Shown: positions 29,560 through 41,011 of the stretch, one piece after another
Layout: each line of letters begins with the position of its first letter
How positions within the stretch are numbered: position 1 is the stretch's first letter
NCBI GenBank assembly: GCA_048772705.1
Contig: JBLWGC010000205.1
Coordinates: 62,001 to 126,000, forward strand
Direction: 5' to 3'
DNA from: Leidyana gryllorum EB-2025a
Taxonomy: Eukaryota; Apicomplexa
DNA length: 64,000 nt
Made by a program: the position numbers and the translations under genes
Notes under the pieces: generated by a model
Seen by the model: the letters and a program-made list of their open reading frames with translations, nothing else
Database searches by the model: none
What the model was told of the DNA's origin: nothing

Positions 29560-32187
29560 ATGGATGAGATGACTGAGAAAGAGAATGCACCACGAAGGAT
29601 GACCAGTAATCACAGTGACCCTCCTTCCACCGCAGGACTCTCAGATATTAACAAACTCTTCATCGAACCCGATCAATGGCGAAAGGTCATAGATGATCAG
29701 ATTATCCTCCGCGACCAAACCGAAACAGACCCTTGGCAGTCCGTAGCCGACGCCTGTAAGCAGAAGAAGATCGAATCATCACATCTGTCCACATACGTCA
29801 TCTATATATCCCTCGTCTCTGTTCGTCGGCATTCGTGTGTGTGCCCGTCCGTGTGTACCCGTCCGTGTGTACCCGCCCGTGCGTACCCGTGCCACACACC
29901 CGAACACACACCCCCTCCACACATCCCCACACATCTCCACACACCTATGGCACTGACTGCAGTTCAAAGTCTTATGGAGGAGAATATTAGTCTAAAGCAA
30001 CAACTCGAGCGACAACGCGAGTCTATGACGCTGAGACGGCATCCAAACTATGCTGACGAGGCCTCATGTGTGGGGTCACTTGGAGAGAGAGACTCGCGAC
30101 CCCTGATGCGACACATCCAGGGTTCGAGCTGGACGAGGGTCGAACAGGCTGCTCTCGAAGGGTCTGTCACCAATTGCTCGGCCGAATTCAGAGGTATCGC
30201 TTGATACTCAGAATGTGTCTATCATTACTCTACCTGAACCCCAGTTCAGATGATCAAGTTCCAACGCAAGATCGACCCAGGGCAGCCGCCTATCAGCTCG
30301 ATGACCAGGGGCTGACTGACGTAAGGCTGGGAAAGGGGATCTGTTGAACCAATCTGCAATGACAACAGCTCTCGCGACGGACTACGGCTCACGATCACAA
30401 CAGGATAAACAGTCTATTGGAGAATGTAGTAAGCTTGTGTCTGCGGTTGCGTTTGCGTCTGATGTGGGGTGGCCCCGTGACAATGTGTGTGTGTTCGAGT
30501 GAGTGCGTGTTGGGTGGCAATCATTGTGTGTGTGTTCGAGTGAGTGAGTGAGTGTTGGGTGGCAATCATTGTGTGTGTGGACAGAACCGGCGGATGTCAT
30601 TGTTAGAAGAGTATATTGCGGACTGCGGGGTACCGGTGATGCCAAGACGTGGTCTCAGTGGCAATTTACACAGGTTAAATAGTGACAGTCGGAAGATGCC
30701 GTCTCCGCCGTCACAGTCGCCGATGATTTTGATCGGACACCATCGGCGGATCGATAATCTGAATGCCTCCGAGATGGGTATTGATGAAGAAGAGTTAACT
30801 TCGCAACCCAGCGATGCTTTCTATGCAGCTGCACATCGCCCGCTTCGCCACGATCCGGTCCCCCGTCCACTGCAAAAGCTTTACGAAGTCCGCGTGTGGC
30901 AGCCTTACGACACAGTTCAACCAGAGATCGAGTTGACGCAGCACCCGCTGTTGCCGCCGTCTGATTTGATTGTGAGTGTCAAAGGCAGCGACAAGTTGAG
31001 ACTACTTGAAATCCGCACCGGGCCCTCTGACTTTGCTGATGAGGACTCCGGTTTGAGTGCCGCCCCCACTTTTGGTCACACTGTCTCTCGGATACCTCTG
31101 TCCGGCAATTTGTGTGCGGTTCAGCCACTGCGGACCGATCTGAGATGTCTGCTAGCCTTGGAGACGTCTGAATCGCCTCGAGGCTCCTTTCTCGGGTTTG
31201 GACCCAAAAGCGCTCCAGTGGACCAATGTCGACTCTGTCTGGTGGATTTGGTCACCCAGACGGAGATCACCGCCACTCCGTCCATCGAATCGGCCTCTCC
31301 GCCTATCGTGGTGGGTACCACGGCGTCCTGGCAGACATACTTCTCCTTTCACGCGGGCGAGGGTATCGTCCGCTTTTGGGACGTCCGCTGCGGACGCAGA
31401 CCCATAACCGCCCAAACCGACCTCGGACTCGAAGGAGCTCCAGCCAAAGCTGCTGCATATCATCCCGCGACAAACTCCCTTCTTGTGGCCCACACACGAG
31501 GTACACCTTTGAGGCCGGCACGCACACACACACATTCACTCTTGTCACTTGTCGGCCGCAGGTTTGGTCTCAAAATGGCAGGTCAACTATCCGACGAGGG
31601 GTACTGGGCTGTCATTTAGTGAGAGTTTCCGGTTACCGCACGAGATTGGAGGATTGGCTCTGTTCGAGATGCCCCTTACGGGGAACGTGTCGTGTCCAGC
31701 CGGACCTTCGGGATCAGCTGGCGGGCGAGAGGCCAGTGCCATGTTGGCGGTGACTACGTTGGAGCCGGGCTGTTCCCGTTTGATATTTGTCCCAGTGTAC
31801 AGCGGTGGTCGCGTTGGCGGTGGTACCAAACCTGCTGAGACTTTTGACTCTTTGGTAATCGGGTCAACGCAGCTGAGCTGTACGCCAGCGCTGAATTTCC
31901 AGCCGCCGTTGTTGGCTATTTCGTCTGTGGAGGAAATGGGCGTTTGGAATTTGTCGACCCGAGGGCAGATTGCGGGAACTTCGATATCGTCGGCGGCTGT
32001 CCCGTTGCCGACGACACCCGTAGTTCAACGATCTATCGGCCTCTCTTTGCCTTTCCAGCGCCTGCCGACCTCCAAGCCCGCCGCCGCGGCGGCCGCTTAC
32101 CCGCGGGTGGTAACGAGTATGCGATGGGTGGCTGACAATCGGTTGGCTACAGTGGACTCTTACGGGGTAGTGCAGTTGTGGAGTTAA
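29560..32187 (+). CDS. WD40-repeat protein with N-terminal coiled coil
   Basis: Six exons: 29560-29755, 29963-30193, 30250-30320, 30369-30428, 30585-31500 and 31562-32187; 699 residues, stop TAA. The N-terminus (MDEMTEKENAPRRM) leads to QSLMEENISLKQQLERQRE, a short coiled coil. WD-type blades are visible in the C-terminal two thirds: GEGIVRFWDVRCGR, MGVWNLSTRGQ and the closing WVADNRLATVDSYGVVQLWS. A beta-propeller with inserted Ser/Gly/Ala-rich loops is therefore likely. The partner and pathway are unknown; the coiled coil plus propeller layout occurs in many scaffold proteins. Two short exons (71 and 60 nt) were fixed by phase and by avoiding in-frame stops. Confidence 0.75.
30480..30575 (+). 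repeat. Direct repeat of GGTGGCAATCATTGTGTGTG in WD40-gene intron
   Basis: Two near-identical copies of a ~40-base unit (GTGTGTGTTCGAGTGAGTG followed by TTGGGTGGCAATCATT) sit in the 156 nt intron 30429-30584. Confidence 0.8.
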
Positions 32188-32218
32188 GGGATGTTGTTGT
32201 TTGCGTTTTGTGGTGTTG

Positions 32219-33085
32219 ATGTGCGCTACACGAGACCACCCGCCCCAAGAGAGTTGGACAGCAGCCACAGCTGCCTTAGTAGAACGATTTCTCCTCGAAG
32301 GCGGGGGTGACACCACGCCCGTTGGACCTCAAACCCCGCGACGCCCTGATGACACACCCCCAACAGCACCAGCAGGTCCCAGCAAGAGACGTCGGATGAC
32401 CATCACACCGACAACGGCTCCGAGCACAGACGGAATCGGTATTGATTGGTATCAGCGATACGTCCAGGAGAAGGTGAGACAGACCACTTTCTCTCCGACT
32501 CGTTCCAATTGCGCTAAGTGTAGTCTCGGGCAGACCGCCTCGCAATAGCCAGCAGAAGACTTATCGCGGAAGTTGACAGAATACACAATGTCAGTGAGTC
32601 TCTCGATCCTCTGGAACGAGCGGCTTTCACTCGAGTTCGGAGTCTCAATCAGCAGTCCAATAATCAATCCGCCAACAACGACGCCACTGCCCCCCCTCCT
32701 GCCACCGCTGCCCCCGATGCCCGCCCACAACAACAGTTCCGCCAGCCGTCCCCCCCCTTATCGACCTCGCAACAGATCGCCAGTCTACAGCTCTCATGTC
32801 GAACAATGGCATTATTGCTACAATGGATAGCGGGTAAGCACTTTCTTCTTCAAGTAACAAAAAGTGAGAGAGCCGAGGAACACACAGGCACACAGCCACA
32901 CAGTGTGTGAAGTGTGTGAAGTGGTATTAACTTTGAGGGGGGCTCCTCACGTTGAGCTGTTTTGCAATGCGCTATTCTCATCAGATCGACGGCTATGTGA
33001 GCAATGTGACGACGAGCGATGGCGGGAGCTGATAAAGTGCATTGCTGCGCAGTGTATATCTCTCCTGCCACCGGGTGACACTTGA
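32219..33085 (+). CDS. Small unrecognised Cys-containing protein
   Basis: Exons 32219-32473, 32524-32833 and 32985-33085 give 221 residues. The N-terminus (MCATRDHPPQESW) is followed by a Pro/Thr/Arg-rich linker with KRRR, which could act as a nuclear signal. Then comes a helical segment, RLAIASRRLIAEVDRIH and ESLDPLERAAFTRV, a Gln/Asn/Pro-rich stretch, and a C-terminal helix pair with four cysteines (LCEQCDDERW, LIKCIAAQC). Each exon join uses normal splice sites and avoids stops that other frames hit. No family recognised. The next gene starts only four bases after the stop. Confidence 0.6.
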
Positions 33086-33089
33086 GAGC

Positions 33090-33866
33090 ATGCGGGTCAA
33101 CGAAAGTGTGTCACAATTGAATATGGCCAGCTTATACAAGCGAACACGCGAGACCACTGATGCTCTGATGGATCGCGGTATGATGAGTCTCACCCGTCGG
33201 GCCATTATAAACAAAGTTGGAGAAGAAGGATTGCGCTACATGTCGAGCGCCGAATGCATCTTTCGAACCAAAATTCGAAATAGGATCTGCGACGGCCTCG
33301 ATCGCGACGGTTTGGAGGGCTATGTGCCGAGTCGGACAGTGATGATTTGGGCCTTTGGTCACAATGAGCTTCTGTGGCCTGTCGCCCACGATTCTGCTAA
33401 TAAGTCATATCGTGTGTGCTACGATGACACGCGAATCCAAGCGTCCTCTGAAGACAATCCCGTCTATCCGGACTTTGACTGGATGCCTCTGAGCCCCACA
33501 GAGCTCGCTGAAAGGGAGCGGTTCCAAGGAGTGCAGCGGCAAGAGATGATCGACCGCTACGGCTCAAACCCCGAACCCTACGGTGACTACTTTAAGGATC
33601 AATTTCGGGCCACCACGGCAGCCGTCCATTCCTCGGCGCAAAGTGTGCAGAGCTCTTTGACATCGAACGCCTCCAAACTCAAAAACGTGTTCAAGAGAGC
33701 TCACAGCCGATTTATGCAAGGATTCGAGAATGGGCTCCAACGAGGTAACCGCCAACCCCGTCCTCCGGAGCCGATGGACTCTCCGCCTCCCCCCACGAAA
33801 CCCCAAAAGTCACCACCAACACTCCACACGGTGCTACTGGTGACCACAGAAGTCACCATTGACTGA
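33090..33866 (+). CDS. Unrecognised 258-residue protein
   Basis: A single ORF starting at 33090 (MRVNESVSQLNM), or possibly at Met12 (33123). The first 170 residues look folded: ALMDRGMMSLTRRAIINKV, YMSSAECIFRTKIRNRIC, a Trp/Phe-containing VMIWAFGHNELLWPVAH, and YPDFDWMPLSPTELAERE. Then follow a Ser/Ala-rich helix, a basic KLKNVFKRAHSRFMQGF, and a Pro-rich tail that could be partly intronic (a GTAACC donor-like site lies near 33745). No domain recognised. The gene is squeezed between stops and starts only 4 and 25 bases away. Confidence 0.65.
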   Translation: MRVNESVSQLNMASLYKRTRETTDALMDRGMMSLTRRAIINKVGEEGLRYMSSAECIFRTKIRNRICDGLDRDGLEGYVPSRTVMIWAFGHNELLWPVAHDSANKSYRVCYDDTRIQASSEDNPVYPDFDWMPLSPTELAERERFQGVQRQEMIDRYGSNPEPYGDYFKDQFRATTAAVHSSAQSVQSSLTSNASKLKNVFKRAHSRFMQGFENGLQRGNRQPRPPEPMDSPPPPTKPQKSPPTLHTVLLVTTEVTID

Positions 33867-33891
33867 CGGATGGCAATAATAAATTTTGGCC

Positions 33892-35787
33892 ATGCTGGTC
33901 TATACAGGCGATCACTTGGGCGCCCTGAAGCTCACTAACACCGAGTCAAAGCTCGTCTGCCCCTTAGATGATACCCAATCGACCATTTCGCACCCAAATG
34001 AGGAGTTGGCAGTCAGTGCTATGGAATGGGGGTAAGCAACAATTTCATGTCCCAATGTCATCCCTTCGGCGGTCATCAGAGACGCGGACCAGTCTTTTGT
34101 CTTTCTCGCCCGCAAATACGGTATCCTCGAAGTCATCGACATCAAAGAGAAGGCCTCTGAGAAGCCCATTGTCTTAGCATTGCCGCCAGATCCCCGATAC
34201 CTCAAGCGGATACCGCAATTGGACGACGCCCTCCTGACCATCAGCAGTCAGGGACGGGCTGTCCTCTTTGACTCTGCCACCGTCCGGCAGCTCGTTCCAG
34301 GACGAGTCTTCTCAGACAAAGAGTCGGCGACCACTGCTATTGACTTTCTGTGCTCAGACGCCGACGCCAATTCTGATTGGCGCATGCGACTCCGCCCTCA
34401 GGAGTACTGGGATGCACAGAAATGGCAGTCTCCCTCTACAAAAGTCGAAGTGAAGTCTGAGAAGACTTCCAGTCGCAAGAAGGCGGCACCTCTCGTCAAA
34501 TGGGCCGTCGATTTGGGCAAACAGGTCACTGCGGCTCACGTCTTTGTCCAAGATGACACCACATTCCTAATGGTCGGAGGCAAAAAACATAACCTCCACA
34601 TCTATCGACTCACTCCCTCTGGACTCACTCTCCATTTCAAAGCCAAACAACGCAACTCGTGCCTCAATCTGCCCGTCCCCATCAATATCAAAGCACTCGG
34701 CCAACTCGGAGACACTGCCAAGTTGTATACAGTCGATCATAAAGGCATTCTGAGAGTATACAGCAAACCCTCAGCACCGCCCGCAGACGACAGTCAGCCA
34801 GAGACCCCTCTCTATGTCCTGGAACTCGAGGCTCAGGTCACCCTCCAAGGCAGGTCTGCCATCCATGTGGTTCAACTTCCGGCCCAAGATGACGGACTCT
34901 GGCGTCCAATCAAGTCACAAGTCAAAGAAGAGAGTGCACAAGACACGTGTGCATCTTCTGCGGACGAAGAGAGCAGTGACAGCGATGCAGCCGACGATGA
35001 AAGCGACAGTGAGGGCGAGGGCGATCTCGAGAGGCGGGGAAGGCTGTCTAAGGGGTCTGACTCGGCATCAGACTCGGACTCGGACTCAGACTCGGAAGAC
35101 GAAGAAGACTCCGAAGCGAATGCTGAATCAGACTCGGAGGCTGACGCAGAGAGTGGCCGCGATGGGGATATGTCCGATGGCTCCGTGAGTGATGGATCCA
35201 ATAGAAAGCGGAAGCGTTGTACGGATAACGATGAGGTTCACCGGCTGGTTGTTGGAGACAACAAAGGTGGACTCAATCTGATCGAAGTTCGCTACAAAGC
35301 TCTTTCTGAAGAGATATTGGCGAAGAGACGCAAACGAGAAGAGTTGGCCCCGTTGAGGGAGTTGTATGTGTCGACCATTCGTAAAGAAGGGGCTCAATCG
35401 CACCCCAAGTACCGAATCGGTGGTATCATCTCCGTAAACGACGAGCGGTTACGAGACATTCTCGAAATCAAAGTTGTCTGTGGGTTCCGAGGAATTATCG
35501 GTTGTGTCGAAGGTAAGCGTATTGGTGGGGTGTTGATGACATGTCAATGCGGCTGCAGCATCGTACCTGAGCCTGGATGGCGGGTATGCAGTATTTGGCG
35601 GGTTGGGACGTAGACTGTTCATTTACGAGAAACAGGGGTACCGAAAATGGTCACTCAAGCACAGGGTAAGTGTATCTGCACACACGTGTTCGCGCGGAGA
35701 CATGGTTTTACACACACACAGGTGAATCTGAAGGGTAAAATAACGGCTCTTCTGTTGCCATCGCGACTCGGATGCGTGAAGACCTGA
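33892..35787 (+). CDS. WDR74: WDR74/Nsa1-like ribosome biogenesis WD40 protein
   Basis: Exons 33892-34031, 34080-35512, 35559-35665 and 35722-35787, 581 residues. The order of blocks follows WDR74/Nsa1: N-terminal GDHLGALKL, AVSAMEWG, a middle blade with FLMVGGKKHNLHIYRL followed by KAKQRNSCLNLPVPINIKAL (human: NDWLDLRVPIW), VDHKGILRVYS, VVGDNKGGLNLIEVR, and a last blade GGYAVFGGLGRRLFIYE. Nsa1/WDR74 is a nucleolar factor for 60S subunit maturation, acting with the Rea1/NVL ATPases. A long acidic insert (about 345-440, runs of SDSDSDSDSED) and KRKR interrupt the propeller and explain the extra length. The 3' intron (35666-35721) contains an ACACGTGT palindrome. Confidence 0.85.
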
Positions 35788-35847
35788 AGCAATTATGGGC
35801 GCATGTGCGTGCACTTGTGACCGAGTGTTGGCAACGAATAGGAAAAG

Positions 35848-36341
35848 ATGGATCCCGAGCAGTCTTCCATCAATGGGACGGGTTCCACTGCGTCGTATAT
35901 GGCGTTTGATTTGGAATACGGCAATCCTTCGGTGCCGAATGGGGGTGTCGAGCCAGAGTTTTGTGAAGAGCCGTTTCACTCAGCTTATCCTCACGACCAC
36001 GTGTTATATACCGACGATGCCCCGCCTCCGCAATGTATTCTAAGTAAGTTGCTCTGTCCACAAACTTGATGTGGTCCCTCGAAACCGCTTCCCACTTCTC
36101 ATCGCCAGATGATGAAGAGGATCAGTTGCGGCGGGTTGGTACCATAGGGGGTCATGCGAAGAAGCGAACATGTAGGCAGTGTGGTCACAAGGAGCCCCTG
36201 CTGACAACGCTTCAGAGCATCAATCTCAAGCTCGCCTATCTGTCAATCCTCTGTTTTGCAGTGAATCCGGTGTGCTGGTGCATAACCATCTTGTTGATCT
36301 TGATGGTCATTATAGGAGGTCATGGGAGCTCTTCACCATGA
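35848..36341 (+). CDS. Small membrane protein with Cys pair and C-terminal hydrophobic segments
   Basis: Exons 35848-36043 and 36109-36341, 142 residues. An acidic, Pro/Tyr-containing N-terminal half is followed by CRQCGHKE and two hydrophobic stretches, LKLAYLSILCFAV and VCWCITILLILMVIIGG, the last close to the C-terminus. This suggests a cytosolic head and a membrane hairpin or tail anchor. The 65 nt intron joins the frame so that both halves are open. No family recognised; the CxxC and CxxxxC spacing is not enough to call LITAF or a zinc ribbon. Confidence 0.65.
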
Positions 36342-36423
36342 GAGGAGCGGGGAGGAAGGACCAGACAGTGGGCTGTACGCAATAAGATATGATTGAAGAG
36401 GGACGGAGGTTCCAGTCCTTCTT

Positions 36424-37968
36424 TTATTTGCCACTGAGAAACCGTTGTTTTTCTTCATCGGGTGCTGTCTCGCTTATATGAGCCGCAACATTCACAGCAA
36501 CTTGATCATTATGTGAGGCTTCTATCAGCTCTCTGACTTCCCTATCCAAGTCTTCTGGGTCATTCAGGAAGGCTGCCATTGCAGCAGCTGCATTTGACTT
36601 CCTTCGTGCCTGTGGTTTGGGGGCATCCAGCCCAGTGGCCGGTGCCACAGCCTCTTCCACGCGTTCAACTTCCTCCATGGCCGCATTTGTGGTCTCCTGT
36701 AACTGCTGGTTCCCCCCGCCGGGGGTTTGGTGGGCGTCCCGAACCATTTGAATGAACTGATAGAACCCGGTGACCCAAAGATCGCGATCGCGATCGACTC
36801 GACTCAGCACCATATGTAAGACGGTGGCGCTCTGTCCCTTTTTCTTCTTCTCATACCGGACCACAAATTGGTCTCGAGGGTCTCCGTCCTGCACCATGAC
36901 GGCTCTGATACTGAGAATGGGGATAATGATTTTGGGTGCCTCGCCCTCGGTCAAGGCCTCTTTGCTGCTTCCTCCACACCACACCCAGGCGCCCTGTTTG
37001 GTGGTGGTCGCTCTAAAGTACGCAAACTCCCATCCTACAAGGAGACAACGACACGTAATCATCTCGTCACTCTCTAATGGAGGCGGCTCACTCTGACTGA
37101 TCTCTTCCCGCATCATTCGGAGAGGGCCCTCGATGACTCGGCGGAAAAAGTTGAGACGCTCGGTATCGTTCATAGTGAGAATGGTCTGCGGGCAAAGGGG
37201 CGGAAGATGTGTCCGGTGTCCGGTGTCCAATGTCAACTTACACTGGGGTCGACTTCCTGTCCGTTGAGTTGAGACTGAATTAGTGCCTGTTGCACCAACT
37301 GCGCTTTGCTGGCAAGCGAGGTCCCCAGGAGTGCGGGGGGCAACGGGGCGACTTTGTAAAAGTGGACGCGCAGCTTTGAGGTGTTCTGATTATTCTTCTG
37401 CAGTGTGAGGCTGCAACGTGATGCACCAATTATCGCAAATGGGCATTAAGAGTGACTCACGTGCGTTTCACCGGCCGGTCACCGAGATCGAGTACCACAT
37501 CGACGTCCAACGATCCGATGAGTTCGGAACTCAGAGGTGTCTATTTGGTTCCGTTCGTTACTGATTGGTTCTGTGCCAATTTTCACTCACTTTGGCATAG
37601 AGTTCAATGGTTATGTGGTTGTCTTTCTGTCGGATGTGGAGGGGGAGGCGTTGGTACCAGCCAACTTCCCCAGTGTTTCGGTCCGAAGTTTCGACTTCAG
37701 TTTGGTCTTCGAAGCGTCCGGCTTTGGCGAAGACATATAGAGATTGGCCTTTGGGACAGTTGGCAGCGTTCTGAACATCGACTATGAGATCAAAGGGGTC
37801 GTGTGTGTGACAACCAAATAGTCTAAACCAGTAGCCTATGATTCTGAACTCTGTGGGATGCGGTATCTTCTTTCGAAGAGCGTAAAGGAGGCCCGCCAAA
37901 GTGGCCAGAAGGCCTATGGCGCCAGCCGCTTGTGCTGGGGCCGCCAACAGATCAAGCGGTAGAAACAT
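36424..37968 (-). CDS. Membrane-anchored C2 domain plus PH-like domain protein
   Basis: Exons 37968-37591, 37540-37461, 37410-37242 and 37185-36424 give 462 residues (stop TAA). An N-terminal hydrophobic segment (AAGAIGLLATLAGLLYAL) followed by RKK is a likely signal anchor. Residues about 55-165 form a C2-like beta sandwich (FDLIVDVQNAANCPKGQSLYVF, NHITIELYAK, IGSLDVDVVLDLGDRPVK). Residues about 230-345 resemble a PH domain (LLVGWEFAYFRA, IIIPILSIRAVMVQ, LWVTGFYQFIQMV, with Trp in the last helix). The tail is acidic and helical. C2 and PH modules bind phospholipids, so a role at a membrane contact or vesicle site is plausible. A 12 bp inverted repeat sits directly before the start codon. Confidence 0.75.
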
Positions 37969-38018
37969 GGCGCGTGTGCATGCCCTTTAGGCTCGTGTGT
38001 TAGGGAGCACACGCGCCA
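37968..38018 (-). promoter_or_regulatory. 12 bp inverted repeat abutting the start codon of the C2-PH gene
   Basis: TGGCGCGTGTGC (37968-37979) and GCACACGCGCCA (38007-38018) are perfect reverse complements with 27 bases between. Read on the minus strand, the downstream arm ends in CCA, whose A is the A of the ATG. If transcribed, the leader would form a 12 bp G+C-rich stem directly against the start codon. Confidence 0.85.
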
Positions 38019-38069
38019 CAAAGTCCGTTATCGTTTCTCACGGGACTGAAAGATTTGCCTCCGAGGCGT

Positions 38070-40994
38070 TCAGGCACGACCCCCTCGTCGGGCATATAAC
38101 TGTAAAAGCCGTCGTCGAGTGGCTGTCATTCCGTCAAAGTGCTGCTCATTAAGCTTCCCATGGGTGAGTATCCGTCTGAAGCGAATTTGCGGGAGACACA
38201 ATCTGAGTTTCGACCTACGATACGTTCTCAATGGCCAATTCGATCTCGCGAAATGCCAAATTGTCGTAGATTGATTGTTCGGCCTGTGACAAAATCGACT
38301 TTTCGACACCGGATCTTCTTACCGACAAACAAAAGGCGACTTGACTATTCCTCGCCGCTCGTTCTCGTTGACCTAATTGTGTCCAGAACCAATGATGGAA
38401 TGTCTCTGTCTCGAGAAACGCTTTGTAAAGCGTTTTCAAGCTGTGATGGCCCAATACATTGGTGGTCAAACACTGCTTGCTGCTCACCGATTCGCTGAGA
38501 GCAGCTTGAATATACCTTCAGGTTCCAGAGACTCGACAAATTCGGGCCCAGAGAGCAGCGGGGGAGGGATTATGGGTTGGAACGGATTCTCAATGAGTGG
38601 TCGCAAGTTGTACTGTGGGAAGGAACGGACTATGATTGGCCGTGGCCGGTTGGGAGGGCTCTCACCTCGAGATAGGGATCGAAGGGTTTGAGAAACTCCT
38701 GAGTGAGTTCGAATAGAGAGAGACGCAATGAGGTTTCTTTCTCCTGGCCGGTGGACTTTGGATTTTGCGCTGAACTCAAAAACAGCGCCAAGTCGTTGCC
38801 TTTGAACGAGGGTTTCCGTCCAAACAGCAGATAGCTGATCTGAGTTCGGCCGTTTCCTGAGCCGTCGGCCTCCTCTACGGGATGTGGTGGGAGGCCCCCC
38901 ACAACGGACTCTCGCGACGTTGTGGGCGGTGTGAGACCCAAACGCCCGGTACTAAAGACGACATCACTGGTCACCGATGTTACGCCCGTTTTGGCAATCA
39001 GTGAATTCATCCATTGTGCCATTTGTTGCGTAGGCCCGGCGCCACTGATGGGCCGCGCGACTGTACTTCGGGCCCTAAAGAGTCCGCCGGTCGGAATTCG
39101 GGCGGGATTTGCGGCTGCAGACGACTCCAGAGCCGCGCTCAAAGGCGACGCTGCCGAGTTGACTTGATACTGGTGAGCGTTCAATGCTCTTTCGACAACA
39201 TATACAGAATTCCGAGGGACATCAAGTGCCAAAACCGTCCGACAGGTCACCGACTGACTACGCCTTTATTGTCAGCCCGCGATATATCCGCACACTCACC
39301 AACAGATTCAACACCATTGGGTTTGTTGTGCCCAAAAGCACTCCGGGACGTTTACTCCGCGACCGTAACGGCATCTCGGGCCCACTGCCATACTTTGCCG
39401 TAAACTTGGACGCCGTCGCAAAAGTGCTCAGATCGGGTTCAGCCGCGTCCAACAGTGGTCTACGGCGGCCGCGAAGGCGGCGGAGGCGACGTTTAGGGGT
39501 GTTGAACGAATTTTTACTCACCGACAATCCCCTCTGAAGGTCAACGGGGCGATGAGTGATCGCAGAGCCAACACCACTTTTGAGGCTCGCCGAGCCTCCG
39601 TTGCAAAGACTAATATAGGCTCCGAGCAGATCAGTGCTTCCCAGAGCACCAGAATGCACGGCAGCAAGTCTTCGAACGCTTGGCTCAACGAGACTTCGGG
39701 TGAACACCCAAAGAACCGGGGATCTCTCAACAGCGTCGTCAAGTGATCGTTTGGGATTTGGTAATTGACAGACGCCGTTACGGCCGAATGCTCCGCCAAT
39801 CTCTTCAGTCCCTCCAATATAGAATCCCGGGGATCGGGTTTCGAGCTTTCGCCACTTTCGGGCGCTGTTGTCGTGGCGACGTCTTGAACTGTGTTTTTGG
39901 CTTCCGACACCGGCGGCTCATTGGTCACTTCTGCAACTGTGGGTATCTTTGTGTCGCCGTCCATATCTCCCGTGTCGCTCTCTTCAGCCGAGTAGAAGGC
40001 CTCGTCGGCATCGACATCGGCGTTGACGTCTCGGTTGACGTCTCCGTCTCTGTCTCTGTCTCCCTCGCCGTCTCCGTCTCCCTCGCCTTCTTCTTCGGGG
40101 TCATCCAATCTGTCGACTGCAGGAGGGCGGCTGGACGGTGAGGAGGGCCCCCGGATGATGTCGCACTGGCGTTTCAGTATAACGGCTCACCGGTCGTCAT
40201 CTCGCGTGCTGGAGCTGCCGCCAGCGAGGGGATTGGCTGCAGTGGCAGTGGTGAGAACGGGTGAACTGGCAAACTTGGGCAGGAGGTGGAGGGGTACCGA
40301 GTCGGGTTCGGCACTGTTTTTTCTGCCGCGTGAGGCCTTCTCGCTGGCAGTGTCTCCTGACATTGGTTCCTCGGCGGCGGGAGCGATGGCGGAGAAGCTG
40401 AGGCCGAGAGCCGGTCCCTTGAGGGTGAGGGCGGCTGGGGCAGTGAGGGGATGTTTGGGCCAGGAGAGCGATATGGCCAGGAGGACTTGAGCGAAGAGTC
40501 TGACAGCTTCGTTGGGGGAGGATTTGGACAAGGCGAGATTGAGTTGGCGAGCCAAATCGGTGAAGAAGGCAAAGTGGCACGAAGGAGACACAATGACGAC
40601 AGAGTGTTGTCTCCAATCGCGCACTTTGGAGCCATTGGCTGTAATGGCGAAATGGACGAATCCATAGAACGGTAGACCTAATGGAGAGGGTTGGGGGCAA
40701 AGTGGGCAAAGTGGGGAAAGTGGGCGAGTTACCATCTATATGTAATTGAAAGGCAAAGGTGGTTTCTTTGGGTGTTGCCCTCAATACGTGTCTGTCACCG
40801 GCCGGCAGCGACAATTTGGTCACTTTCTGGGCCTGGTCGGGTGTGAGAGCGTTCAATGGATACGTTGCCGCGAGACTATGGCCCTCGTCCGACAGGAACT
40901 CGACTAAGCACAACGCTTTGATCCATACTGGCAAAGCCGTGTACTTCTGTAGGTAACTAATGACCTCAGGATCGAACAACGAGACCTCGCCCAT
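38070..40994 (-). CDS. DENND6: DENND6-like DENN-domain protein
   Basis: Exons 40994-40733, 40677-40191, 40109-39522, 39459-39300, 39253-38666, 38612-38488, 38440-38219 and 38175-38070; 845 residues if the 39 nt candidate intron 38284-38322 is kept, 832 if removed. DENND6 landmarks: WIKALCLVEFLSDEGHSLAATYP, LSLPAGDRHV, LPFYGFVHFAI, LPCILVLWEALICSEPILVFA, VLALRSLIAPLTFRGDCRP, GVLLGTTNPMVLNLL, SLFELTQEFLKPFDPYLEYNL and LKTLYKAFLETETFHHWF. In animals DENND6 proteins are GEFs for Rab14 at endosomes. The first DENN half is enlarged by a low-complexity insert and a Glu/Gly/Asp run (EGDGDGEGDRDRDGDV). The start is 17 bases from the NDOR1 stop. Confidence 0.9.
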
Positions 40995-41011
40995 CGGGCG
41001 GCCCAATTTTT

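Noticed and set aside
32185-36426. A ciliate-like altered genetic code
   Set aside because: TAA ends the WD40 gene (32185-32187) and the C2-PH gene (36424-36426), TAG ends H1 and DRG2, and TGA ends GDH and PDC at family-expected positions. All three are stops.
39258-39707. Independent 149-residue minus-strand ORF in the DENND6 region
   Set aside because: Its useful part (LLGTTNPMVLNLL) is DENND6 exon 39459-39300; the rest is intron and shifted frame.
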